NCBI GenBank assembly: GCA_964543235.1
Contig: CAZIXE010000027.1
Coordinates: 1 to 50,051 of the forward strand
Length of the DNA stretch: 50,051 nucleotides
Direction of reading: 5' to 3'
DNA from: JANMMJ01 sp964543235
GTDB taxonomy: Bacteria > Pseudomonadota > Alphaproteobacteria > Rhizobiales > Aestuariivirgaceae
The notes under the pieces: model-generated
What the model was told of the DNA's origin: nothing
What the model saw: the letters and a program-made list of their open reading frames with translations, nothing else
Databases searched by the model: none
Program-made: the position numbers and the translations under genes
Shown here: one piece after another, positions 32,914-40,500 of the stretch
Position numbering within the stretch: the first letter of the stretch is position 1
Layout of the letters: every line of letters begins with the position of its first letter

Positions 32914-33326
32914 CCGCTGCCGCGCTGGCGCTGCAGCAGGCCATGCGCCAGCGCCTCCTTGCCCACGCGCCGCTCACCGCGCTCCTGGGCGGCGCCCATG
33001 TCTATGACGAGCTGCCGCGCGGCGCCCATGCCCCCCATGTCGCGTTCGCCGGCATCGAGACCCGCGACTGGAGCGTCATGGACCAGAAGGCCCATGAGCA
33101 TTTCGTCACCATTGCCGCCGCAACCCGCCAACGCAGCCGCGCCCTGGCGGAGGCGATTGCCGGCGAGATCGGCGCAGCCCTCGACCGCGCCAGCCTGACG
33201 CTGGACGGCCATGTGCTGGTCAACCTGTCGCTCGTCTTCGCGAATGTCGGCCGCCTCAGGCCGAGCGAGCATTTCGGCGCGACGTTGCGTTTTCGCGCCA
33301 CCACCGAACCGCAAAGCCAGGAATAA
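32910..33326 (+). CDS. Tail terminator-like DUF3168 protein (RcGTA gp8-like)
   Basis: 138 aa, GTG start overlapping the previous stop. ALQQAMRQRLLAHAPLTALLGGAHVYDELPRGAHAPHVAFAG and the later RALAEAIAGEIGAALD are typical of DUF3168 (RcGTA gp8), which caps the tail tube at the head end. RcGTA has a separate gp7 head-closure gene between gp6 and gp8; it is missing here. Tail tube gene follows 3 bp later. Confidence 0.88.
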   Translation: MTAAALALQQAMRQRLLAHAPLTALLGGAHVYDELPRGAHAPHVAFAGIETRDWSVMDQKAHEHFVTIAAATRQRSRALAEAIAGEIGAALDRASLTLDGHVLVNLSLVFANVGRLRPSEHFGATLRFRATTEPQSQE

Positions 33327-33329
33327 CCC

Positions 33330-33737
33330 ATGACCGCCCAGAAAGGCCGCGATCTCCTGCTCAAGCTGGAGAATGGCGGCAGCTTCACGACCGTTGCCGG
33401 CCTTCGCGCCAACACCCTGTCCTTCAACGCCGAGACGGTCGACATCACCCACCAGGAATCGGCCGGCCAATGGCGCGAGCTGCTGGCCGGCGCCGGGGTG
33501 CGCTCGGCGACGATCCGCGGCCAGGGCATCTTCAAGGACCAGGCCTCCGATGCCCTGATCCGCCAGACTTTCTTCGACGGCAGCATCCGCGCCTGGCAGG
33601 TGGTGCTGCCCGACTTCGGCATCGTCGAAGGTCCCTTCCAGATCGCCAGCCTCGATTTCACCGGCCGCCACGACGGCGAGGTCACCTTCGAAATCGCCCT
33701 GGCTTCGGCCGGGGCGCTGAGCTTCGCGGTGCTGTGA
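33330..33737 (+). CDS. Major tail tube protein (TP901-1 family, RcGTA gp9-like)
   Basis: 135 aa. AQKGRDLLLKLENGGSFTTVAGLRANTLSFNAETVDITHQES is the classic start of TP901-1/HI1506-type tail tube proteins, and the C-terminus LDFTGRHDGEVTFEIALASAGALSF closes the beta barrel. It polymerises into the tail tube on the tape measure. The stop overlaps the next ATG (TGATG). Confidence 0.92.
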   Translation: MTAQKGRDLLLKLENGGSFTTVAGLRANTLSFNAETVDITHQESAGQWRELLAGAGVRSATIRGQGIFKDQASDALIRQTFFDGSIRAWQVVLPDFGIVEGPFQIASLDFTGRHDGEVTFEIALASAGALSFAVL

Positions 33738-34045
33738 TGGCCAACCTGCACCGCGGCGAAATCGACGCCGAGTTCGACGGCCGGAGCCGGACACTGTGCC
33801 TGACGCTTGGCGCGCTCGCCGAGCTCGAGGCCGCCTATGGCGGCGCCGACCTGCTCGCCACCGCCCAGCGCTTCGAGGCCGGCAACATCACCGCGAGCGA
33901 TTGCATCAAGGTGATCGGCGCCGGGCTTCGCGGGGCCGGCCATGCCGTCACCGACGCCGAGGTTGCCGCCATGCGGATCGAGGGCGGCGCCGCCGGAGCT
34001 CTCGCGATCGTCGTGCGCCTCCTCAAGGCGACCTTTGCCCCATGA
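33737..34045 (+). CDS. GTA gp10-like tail chaperone/tube protein
   Basis: 102 aa. NLHRGEIDAEFDGRSRTLCLTLGALAELEAAYGGADLLATAQRF matches the gene-transfer-agent gp10 family (Pfam Phage_TAC_11), specific to GTA-like and related siphophage tails. Acts as a tail assembly chaperone with the next small gene. It is coupled at both ends by overlapping start and stop codons (TGATG upstream, ATGA downstream). Confidence 0.87.
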   Translation: MANLHRGEIDAEFDGRSRTLCLTLGALAELEAAYGGADLLATAQRFEAGNITASDCIKVIGAGLRGAGHAVTDAEVAAMRIEGGAAGALAIVVRLLKATFAP

Positions 34046-34215
34046 GCTTTCCCTGGGGCCGGCTGATGCGGACAGGACTCGGCGAACTGCGCCTCGCACC
34101 CCGCGACTTCTGGTCGATGACGCTCAAGGAGCTGGCGGCGGCCGCCGGCCGGGACATGCCGGATGTCGGAACCCTCCGCCGGCTGATCAATGATGGAGAC
34201 GCGCCTGATGCCTGA
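34042..34215 (+). CDS. Small phage tail assembly chaperone (RcGTA gp10.1-like)
   Basis: 57 aa, easily missed. SFPWGRLMRTGLGELRLAPRDFWSMTLKEL matches the Phage_TAC_6 family, whose members begin with a short Trp-containing segment and PxxFWxMT. It is expected to be the partner of gp10 in tail assembly. The ATG overlaps the gp10 stop by 4 bp, and its stop lies inside the start of the tape measure gene. Confidence 0.85.
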   Translation: MSFPWGRLMRTGLGELRLAPRDFWSMTLKELAAAAGRDMPDVGTLRRLINDGDAPDA

Positions 34216-34708
34216 GAAAGAAATCGCTTCCCTGTCGCTCGAGGCCGCAAGGCTCCGCGATGAGTTGAGCGAACTGGACCGGCTTGGCGAGCGCTTCGGC
34301 CAGACGCTCACCCGCGCCTTCGCATCCGCCATTACCGACGGGCGCAGGCTTTCCGATGTGCTGCGCGGCCTCGCCCTGTCGCTGGCCGGCCAGACGCTCA
34401 CCCAGGCGCTGCGCCCACTGGGCGCACTGATCGGCAAGGCCATGCCCTTTGCCGATGGCGGGGTGATCAACTCGCCGCTGCTCTTTCCCGTGCGCGGGGG
34501 TCTCGGCGTGGCCGGCGAGGCGGGGCCCGAAGCGATCCTGCCGCTGGCCCGGGGGCCCGACGGCCGGCTGGGCGTCAGGGGCGGCGGCGGCGGCACCCGC
34601 ATCACCGTCAATATCGCAACGCCTGACATTGCTGGCTTCCAGCGTTCGCAGTCGCAGGTCGCCGCACTCATCTTGCGCGCCGTCGAACGCGGCCACAGGA
34701 ACCTCTAG
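34208..34708 (+). CDS. Short tape measure protein (RcGTA gp11-like)
   Basis: 166 aa from the ATG at 34208; starts at 34190/34193 add a few residues. An N-terminal helical region (LSLEAARLRDELSELDRLGERFGQTLTRAF) is followed by FADGGVINSPLLFPVRGGLGVAGEAGPEAILPL, a signature of tail tape measure C-termini, and a basic end. Phage tape measures are usually 600 or more residues, so this predicts a very short tail, as in RcGTA (gp11 about 219 aa). It is strong evidence for a GTA-like particle rather than a decayed siphophage, because the reading frame is intact at both ends. Confidence 0.86.
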   Translation: MPEKEIASLSLEAARLRDELSELDRLGERFGQTLTRAFASAITDGRRLSDVLRGLALSLAGQTLTQALRPLGALIGKAMPFADGGVINSPLLFPVRGGLGVAGEAGPEAILPLARGPDGRLGVRGGGGGTRITVNIATPDIAGFQRSQSQVAALILRAVERGHRNL

Positions 34709-35344
34709 ATGCCGCAGGCCTTCGACAATATCCGGTTTCCGGTGGCGATCTCCAGGGGTGCCACCGGCGGCCCGGAACGCCGCACCGACATCGTGACCCT
34801 CGCCTCCGGCCGCGAGGAACGCAACAGCCGCTGGGCCGATGCGCGCCGCCGCTACAATGCCGGATTCGGCGTGAAATCGCTCGACGATCTTCATGAACTG
34901 ATCCGCTTCTTCGAGGAACGCCGCGGCCGGCTGCATGGCTTCCGCTGGAAGGACCATGCCGACTGGAAGTCCTGCCCGCCGCTGCAGCCGATAACCCCCT
35001 TCGACCAGCTGCTGGGCGAGGGTGACGGCACCACCGCCGCGTTCCAGCTCGTGAAGCGCTATGGCAGCGGGCTGCGCGACCAAATTCGCAAGATCACCTT
35101 GCCGGTGGCGGATACAGTTCGCGTCGCTGTCGCCGGCGTGGAGACGGCGGCCTTCAGCCTCGATGACGCCAACGGCGTCATCTCCTTCGCGGCCGGCCAT
35201 GTGCCGGGCGCCGGCGCCGCGGTGACGGCGGGCTTTGCCTTCGACGTGCCGGTGCGTTTCGACACCGATCACCTGGCGATCAACCTCGAGAGCTTCACCG
35301 CCGGCGTGATCCCCGACATTGCCATCATCGAGATCAAGCCATGA
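34709..35344 (+). CDS. DUF2460 distal tail protein (RcGTA gp12-like)
   Basis: 211 aa. FDNIRFPVAISRGATGGPERRTDIVTLASGREERNSRW and YNAGFGVKSLDDLHELIRFFEERRGRLHGFRWKDHADWKS are the diagnostic N-terminal segments of DUF2460 (RcGTA gp12), which forms the distal tail ring. Starts directly after the tape measure stop and overlaps gp13 by 4 bp (ATGA). Confidence 0.93.
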   Translation: MPQAFDNIRFPVAISRGATGGPERRTDIVTLASGREERNSRWADARRRYNAGFGVKSLDDLHELIRFFEERRGRLHGFRWKDHADWKSCPPLQPITPFDQLLGEGDGTTAAFQLVKRYGSGLRDQIRKITLPVADTVRVAVAGVETAAFSLDDANGVISFAAGHVPGAGAAVTAGFAFDVPVRFDTDHLAINLESFTAGVIPDIAIIEIKP

Positions 35345-36234
35345 AGTCCCTGCCGCCCGCCCTCTCGCAGCATCTCGCCTCCGGCGTCACCACGCTCTGC
35401 TGGTGCTGGAAGCTCACCCCCTCGACCGGCGCGGCCCTGGGCTTCACCGACCATGACCGCGACATCAGTTTCTCGGGCCTTACCTACCGCGCCCAGACCG
35501 GCTTCGCCGCCTCGGAAATGCACCAGGCCACCGGCTTTGGCACCGACAATCTCGATGTCGCCGGAGCACTCGACGATACGCGCCTGAGCGAGACGCGGCT
35601 CAGGGCCGGCGATTTCGATGGTGCTGACATCGAAATCTGGCTGGTCAACTGGCAGGAACCGGAGCAGCGCCTGCTGCTGCGCAAGGGCCATCTCGGCGAA
35701 GTGTCGCATGGCGAACTGGGCTTCACAGCGGAGCTTCGCGGGCTCATCGAGCAGTTGGGCCAGCCGCAGGGCCGCCTGTTCCAGTATGGCTGCGACGCCG
35801 TGCTGGGCGATCAGCGCTGCCGTGTCGATCTCGACCAGCCAGCCTTCAAGGGCAGCGCCTCCGTCGTCTCGGCCAGTGACAACCGGGTGCTGCTCGTGAC
35901 AGGGCTCGAAGCCTTCGCGGCCGACTGGTTCGCAGGCGGCACCCTGACCTTCGTATCCGGCGCCAATGCGGGCCGAAGGGCCGAAGTGAAGAGCCACGGC
36001 CTGCGTGTCAGCGGCCAGCAACTCGAGCTCTGGCAGGCGCCCCCCTTCGCCATCGCGGCCGGCGACGCCATCACGGTCACGGCGGGCTGCGACCGGCAGT
36101 TTTCGACCTGCCGCGGCAAGTTCGCCAATGCCGTCAATTTCCGGGGCTTTCCCCACATGCCGGGCAATGACTTCGTGACGTCCTATCCGAACCGCGATGA
36201 CGCGGCCAATGATGGCGGTGTCAGCCATGGATGA
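35341..36234 (+). CDS. DUF2163 baseplate hub protein (RcGTA gp13-like)
   Basis: 297 aa. LTPSTGAALGFTDHDRDISFSGLTYRAQTGF and the late CDRQFSTCRGKFANAVNFRGFPHMPGND are the two best signatures of DUF2163. The second holds two Cys; together with CDAVLGDQRCR they suggest a conserved metal or disulfide site, and an Fe-S cluster has been described in the RcGTA hub. It overlaps gp12 upstream and gp14 downstream. Confidence 0.93.
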   Translation: MKSLPPALSQHLASGVTTLCWCWKLTPSTGAALGFTDHDRDISFSGLTYRAQTGFAASEMHQATGFGTDNLDVAGALDDTRLSETRLRAGDFDGADIEIWLVNWQEPEQRLLLRKGHLGEVSHGELGFTAELRGLIEQLGQPQGRLFQYGCDAVLGDQRCRVDLDQPAFKGSASVVSASDNRVLLVTGLEAFAADWFAGGTLTFVSGANAGRRAEVKSHGLRVSGQQLELWQAPPFAIAAGDAITVTAGCDRQFSTCRGKFANAVNFRGFPHMPGNDFVTSYPNRDDAANDGGVSHG

Positions 36235-36691
36235 GGCGGTGATCGCCGCAGCCAGGCGCTGGATCGGCACGCCCTACCGCCACCAGGCCTCGCTGCGGGG
36301 TGTCGGCTGCGATTGCCTGGGGCTGGTGCGCGGGATCTGGCGCGAGCTCTATGGCCGCGAGCCCGAGCCGGTTCCGGCCTATGCCGCCGACTGGGCCGAG
36401 GCTTCGGGTGTGGAGGCGATGGCGGAGGCAGCCCGCCGACACATGCACGAATGTCCGCCTACGGAGTATCGGGCCGGACGCTTGCTCCTCTGCCGGTTCC
36501 GTTCCCATCTGCCGGCCAGGCATGCGGTGATCGCCACCCCCGGCGGCCGCATGATCCACGCCCAGGAAGGGGCAGGGGTCTGCGAAGTGCCGCTGTCGCC
36601 CTGGTGGCGCCGGCACATCGCCTTTGTCTTCGCCTTTCCGGCTACGCCGGCCATCACCCCCTCCGGCCGCTGCGCGGCCACCTCCCCCTGA
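36227..36691 (+). CDS. NlpC/P60 peptidoglycan peptidase (RcGTA gp14-like)
   Basis: 154 aa from the ATG at 36227, overlapping the gp13 stop; starts up to 30 bp upstream are open. The papain-like active site is visible: C30 in GCDCLGLVRGIW, H99 in ARHAVI, with H111 in MIHAQ. It digests peptidoglycan of the recipient during tail penetration. The last about 12 residues (ITPSGRCAATSP) and the stop codon are encoded by the palindromic repeat that begins at 36650, so the natural C-terminus has been replaced or extended. The catalytic core is intact. Confidence 0.9.
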   Translation: MDEAVIAAARRWIGTPYRHQASLRGVGCDCLGLVRGIWRELYGREPEPVPAYAADWAEASGVEAMAEAARRHMHECPPTEYRAGRLLLCRFRSHLPARHAVIATPGGRMIHAQEGAGVCEVPLSPWWRRHIAFVFAFPATPAITPSGRCAATSP

Positions 36692-37019
36692 AAGGGGAAG
36701 GAGGAATGAGGGCGTGGAGCGGCAGCCGTCGATCCTCCCTCCCCGTGAGGGGAGGGTCCGCCGCGCCCGCGGCGGGGGTGGGGCGATTGCTGCCACGGGT
36801 CAGCCCCCTCCGTCGCTCGCTGCGCTCGCGCCACCTCCCCCTGAAAAGGGGAAGGAGGAATGAGGGCGTGGAGCGGCAGCCGTCGATCCTCCCTCCCCAT
36901 GAGGGGAGGGTCCGCCGCGCCCGCGGCGGGGGTGGGGCGATTGCTGCCACGGGTCAGCCCCCTCCGTCGCTCGCTGCGCTCGCTCCGCCCCCCTGAAAGG
37001 GGAAGGAGGAGTGAAGCTG
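36650..37019. repeat. Tandem and palindromic repeat block between gp14-like and DUF559 genes
   Basis: The 371 bp from the gp14 stop to the DUF559 gene hold no gene. Two near-identical units of about 153 bp start near 36681 and 36835 (GAGGAATGAGGGCGTGGAGC occurs at 36701 and 36855), and a third partial copy begins near 36988. Each unit carries REP-like arms: CCTCCCC/GGGGAAGG, CCTCCCCATGAGGGGAGG and CCGCCGCGCCCGCGGCGG, plus GTCGCTCGCTGCGCTCGC. It is the most complex copy of the palindromic family here, grown by tandem duplication. Confidence 0.88.
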
Positions 37020-37062
37020 CGAGGGCTTCGAAGCGTGTCCGGCCCGTCGCTCATTCGGAGCA

Positions 37063-37422
37063 CTAGGATTTCAGGACGTAAATGACATGGTCGATGATGC
37101 TGTCGGGATCACGATTGACCTCGCCGTTCCAGACCCGGATGACGCGGTAGCCCAGGGCGACAAGATACTGGTCACGCTTGTTGTCGAGCCATTGCATGCG
37201 CGCGTTGCCATGCTGGATGCCATCGACCTCGATCACAACTTTGTGCCGCCGGCACACGAAGTCGGGGATGTATGGGCCGATCGGAGACTGGCGGCGGAAA
37301 TGAAAGCCCTCGGCGCGCAGCAGGCGCAGCCTGACCCAGAGCTTCACTTCTTCCGGGGTCATGCGCTTGCGCAGTGCCCGTGCCTTGGGGACCAGATTCG
37401 GCATGAGGGAACTGTCGCGCAC
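37063..37422 (-). CDS. DUF559 (Vsr-fold) endonuclease-like protein
   Basis: 119 aa. PKARALRKRMTPEEVKLWVRLR, GFHFRRQSPIGPYIPDFVC with D54, KVVIEVDGIQH with E65 and D67, and YRVIRVWNGEV correspond position by position to the gene at 28741-29085, with roughly 40-45% identity by eye, so the two are old paralogues, not a recent copy. Predicted metal-dependent DNA nuclease. It is again on the strand opposite the virion genes, again next to a palindromic repeat, and in a different junction (gp14/gp15). Role unknown; see the findings. Confidence 0.86.
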   Translation of the reverse strand: MRDSSLMPNLVPKARALRKRMTPEEVKLWVRLRLLRAEGFHFRRQSPIGPYIPDFVCRRHKVVIEVDGIQHGNARMQWLDNKRDQYLVALGYRVIRVWNGEVNRDPDSIIDHVIYVLKS

Positions 37423-37521
37423 CGTCGCTTAACATTGCATTGCCGGGTTCAGTGCTCTTCCCGCGGGCCACGCATGGCCGGCCCTGCCTCCCACGAACTT
37501 TCCTTCTGACCGCGTACCATC

Positions 37522-40500
37522 ATGGCCACACTTATTCTCTCGACCGCCGGCGGGGCCCTGGGAGGCCTGCTCGGCGGGCCCATCGGTGCCGTGGTCGGCC
37601 GCGCCGCCGGCGCCATTGCCGGCAACCTGATCGACCAGCGCCTGTTTGCGCCGGCGCCCCGCCGCAGCGACGGGCCACGACTCGGCGATCTCCAAGTGAT
37701 GGGCTCGACCGAGGGCGCGGCCATTCCCCGCGTCTGGGGCCGCATGCGCGTGGCGGGGGAGGTGATCTGGGCCACCCGCTTCGAGGAGGTCATCAGCACC
37801 GAGACCGAGAAGGCCGGCGGCAAGGGCGGCGGCGGGGCCGTCACCAAGATCACCACTTACAGCTATTTCGCCAATTTCGCCGTGGCGCTCGCCGAAGGGC
37901 CCATCGCCCGCATCGGCCGCATCTGGGCCGACGGCAAGCCTTTCGATCCCACCGGACTCACCCTGCGCTTCTATGCGGGCGGCGAGGAGCAGCTTCCCGA
38001 CAGTCTCATTGCCGCCAAAGAGGGTCCGGACGCCGCACCGGCCTATCGCGGCCTTGCCTATGTGGTCTTCGAGCGCCTGCCGCTGGCGCGCTTCGGCAAC
38101 CGCCTGCCGCAGCTTTCGTTCGAAGTCTTCCGGCCGGTGGGCAAGGCCGCCGCCGCGGTCCGCGCCGTCAACATCATTCCCGGCGCCAGCGAGTTCGGCT
38201 ACGACCCGGAGGTGGTGACGCGCCATCCCGGCGATGGCGTCACCGAGAGCGAGAACGCCCATCTGCTGGCGGGGCGCAGCGACTGGTCTGTATCGCTCGA
38301 TGCGCTACAGGCAGCGTGTCCCAACGCCGCGGCCGTGTCCCTGGTCGTGGCCTGGTTCGGCACCGACCTGCGCTGCGGCCAGTGCGCCCTGAGGCCCGGC
38401 GTCGAGGTGCCGGCGAAGGTGACAAAGCCGCACACCTGGAAGGTGGCAGGTCTGGCGCGGGCTGCGGCTCACCTGGTGAGCAGCGCCGGCGGCGGGCCTG
38501 CCTTTGGCGGCACGCCCTCAGATGCGACGGTGCTCAGGGCCATCGCCGATCTCAAGGCGCGCGGTCTCGCGATCACCTTCTCGCCCTTCATCCTCATGGA
38601 CATTCCCGTGGACAATGCGCTGCCCGATCCCTATGGTGCAACGGCCCAGCCGCCCTATCCCTGGCGCGGCCGCATCACCTGCGACCCGGCTCCGGGCAGG
38701 CCCGGAAGTCCGGACCAGACCGCAAATCTCGATTCGCAGCTCGCCGCCTTCATCGGCACGGCGTCACCTGCGGATTTCAGCGTGGCCGATGGCGAGGTGG
38801 CATACAGCGGCCCGCCCGAATGGAGCTACCGCCGCATGGTGCTCCACTATGCCAAGCTCTGCGCCCTGGCGGGCGGGGTCGACACCTTCCTGATCGGCAG
38901 CGAACTGCGCGGCCTGACCACCCTCCGCAACAGCCCCAGCCATTACCCCTTCGTCGCGGCGCTCATGCAGCTGGCGGTGGACGTCAAATCGATTCTGCCG
39001 CAGGCCGCGATCTCCTACGCTGCCGACTGGTCGGAATATTTCGGCCACCAGCCACAAGACGGCAGCGGCGATGTCTATTTTCATCTCGATCCGCTCTGGG
39101 CCGCACCCGACATCGCCTTCGTCGGCATCGACAATTACATGCCGCTCTCCGACTGGCGCGACGGGCCGGATCACCTCGACCGGCTCGCCGGCGCCAGCGC
39201 GATCTACGTTACCTCCTATCTCCGGAGCAATATTGCCGGTGGCGAGGGCTTTGACTGGTATTATGCCAGCCCCGCCGACCGCGATGCCCAGCAGCGCAGC
39301 CCCATCACCGACGGCGCCCACAACAAGCCCTGGGTCTTCCGCTACAAGGATCTGGTCGCCTGGTGGAGCAACCCCCACGTCAACCGGCCGGGGGGCAGCG
39401 AGCAGGGCCCCGCAACCGCCTGGCTGCCGCAGTCGAAGCCAATCCGCTTCACCGAAGCGGGTTGCCCCGCCGTCGACAAGGGCACCAACCAGCCCAATGT
39501 CTTTGTCGATCCCAAATCCGTCGAGAATGCCCTGCCTTACTATTCCGCGGGCGTCGGCGACGGCTTTCTCCAGCAGCGCTACATCGAGGCGGTTGATGGC
39601 TATTGGCGGAGCACCGGACCGCACAATCCGGTCTCGGCCGTCTATGGCGGGCCGATGGTTGCCGCCGATGACATCCATTACTGGGCCTGGGACGCGCGGC
39701 CCTTTCCGGCCTTCCCGGCCCTCGCCGACGTCTGGCGCGATGGCGGCAATCACGCTCTCGGACACTGGCTGAACGGCCGCATCGAGGCGACCCCGCTGGG
39801 CGACCTCGTGCAGGATATCTGCAGCGCCTATGGCGTGGCTGAGGTGGAAGCGGCGAGCCTGTCGGGTCTCATCGACGGGCTGACGATCGAGCGCGTGGGT
39901 GCCGCGCGCGACCTGCTTGAGCCTCTGGCACGGGCCTGGACCTTCGATGCCGTCGAGAGCCAGGGCCTGATCCGCTTCCGCATGAAGGCCCGGGAGGCGG
40001 ACCTGTCGCTCGCCCGCGACGATCTCGTGGACGCCGACGGCGAACCCCTGTTCACACTGACCCGAACCCAGGAGGCCGACCTGCCCGGCCGGCTCAAGCT
40101 TGCCTATCGCGAATCCGGACTCGACTACCGCAGCGCCGTTGTCGAGGCCCAGCGCGCCGGCACCGTCACCGCGCGCGAAATCGGTCTCGAGCTGCCCTGT
40201 GCCATCGCGCAGGAGGAAGCCACGAGCCGTGCCGCCATCCTGCTGCAGGAGACCTGGCACGGCCGCGAGTCGCTGCAGCTTGCCCTGCCGCCGTCGCGGG
40301 TTGCCCTCGATCCCGGCGATGTCGTGAGCCTGGATGTGAATGGCAGTACACGGAAGATCGCCATCGTCGAGATCGCCGACGGCAGCAGCCGCCGGATCAC
40401 CGCGCGGCGGCACGACGCCTCGCTCTACGACCGGCGCAAGGCGCCGGTTCGGCGCCCCGCCCTGGTGCCGCCTCCGCTCTTCGGCGCCCCCGCCCTGGCG

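Noticed and set aside
36650..37019. Repeat block considered as CRISPR or small coding genes
   Set aside because: There are only about 2.3 units of 153 bp with internal palindromes and near-identical content. Open frames through it on both strands encode Arg/Pro/Ser-rich low-complexity peptides.
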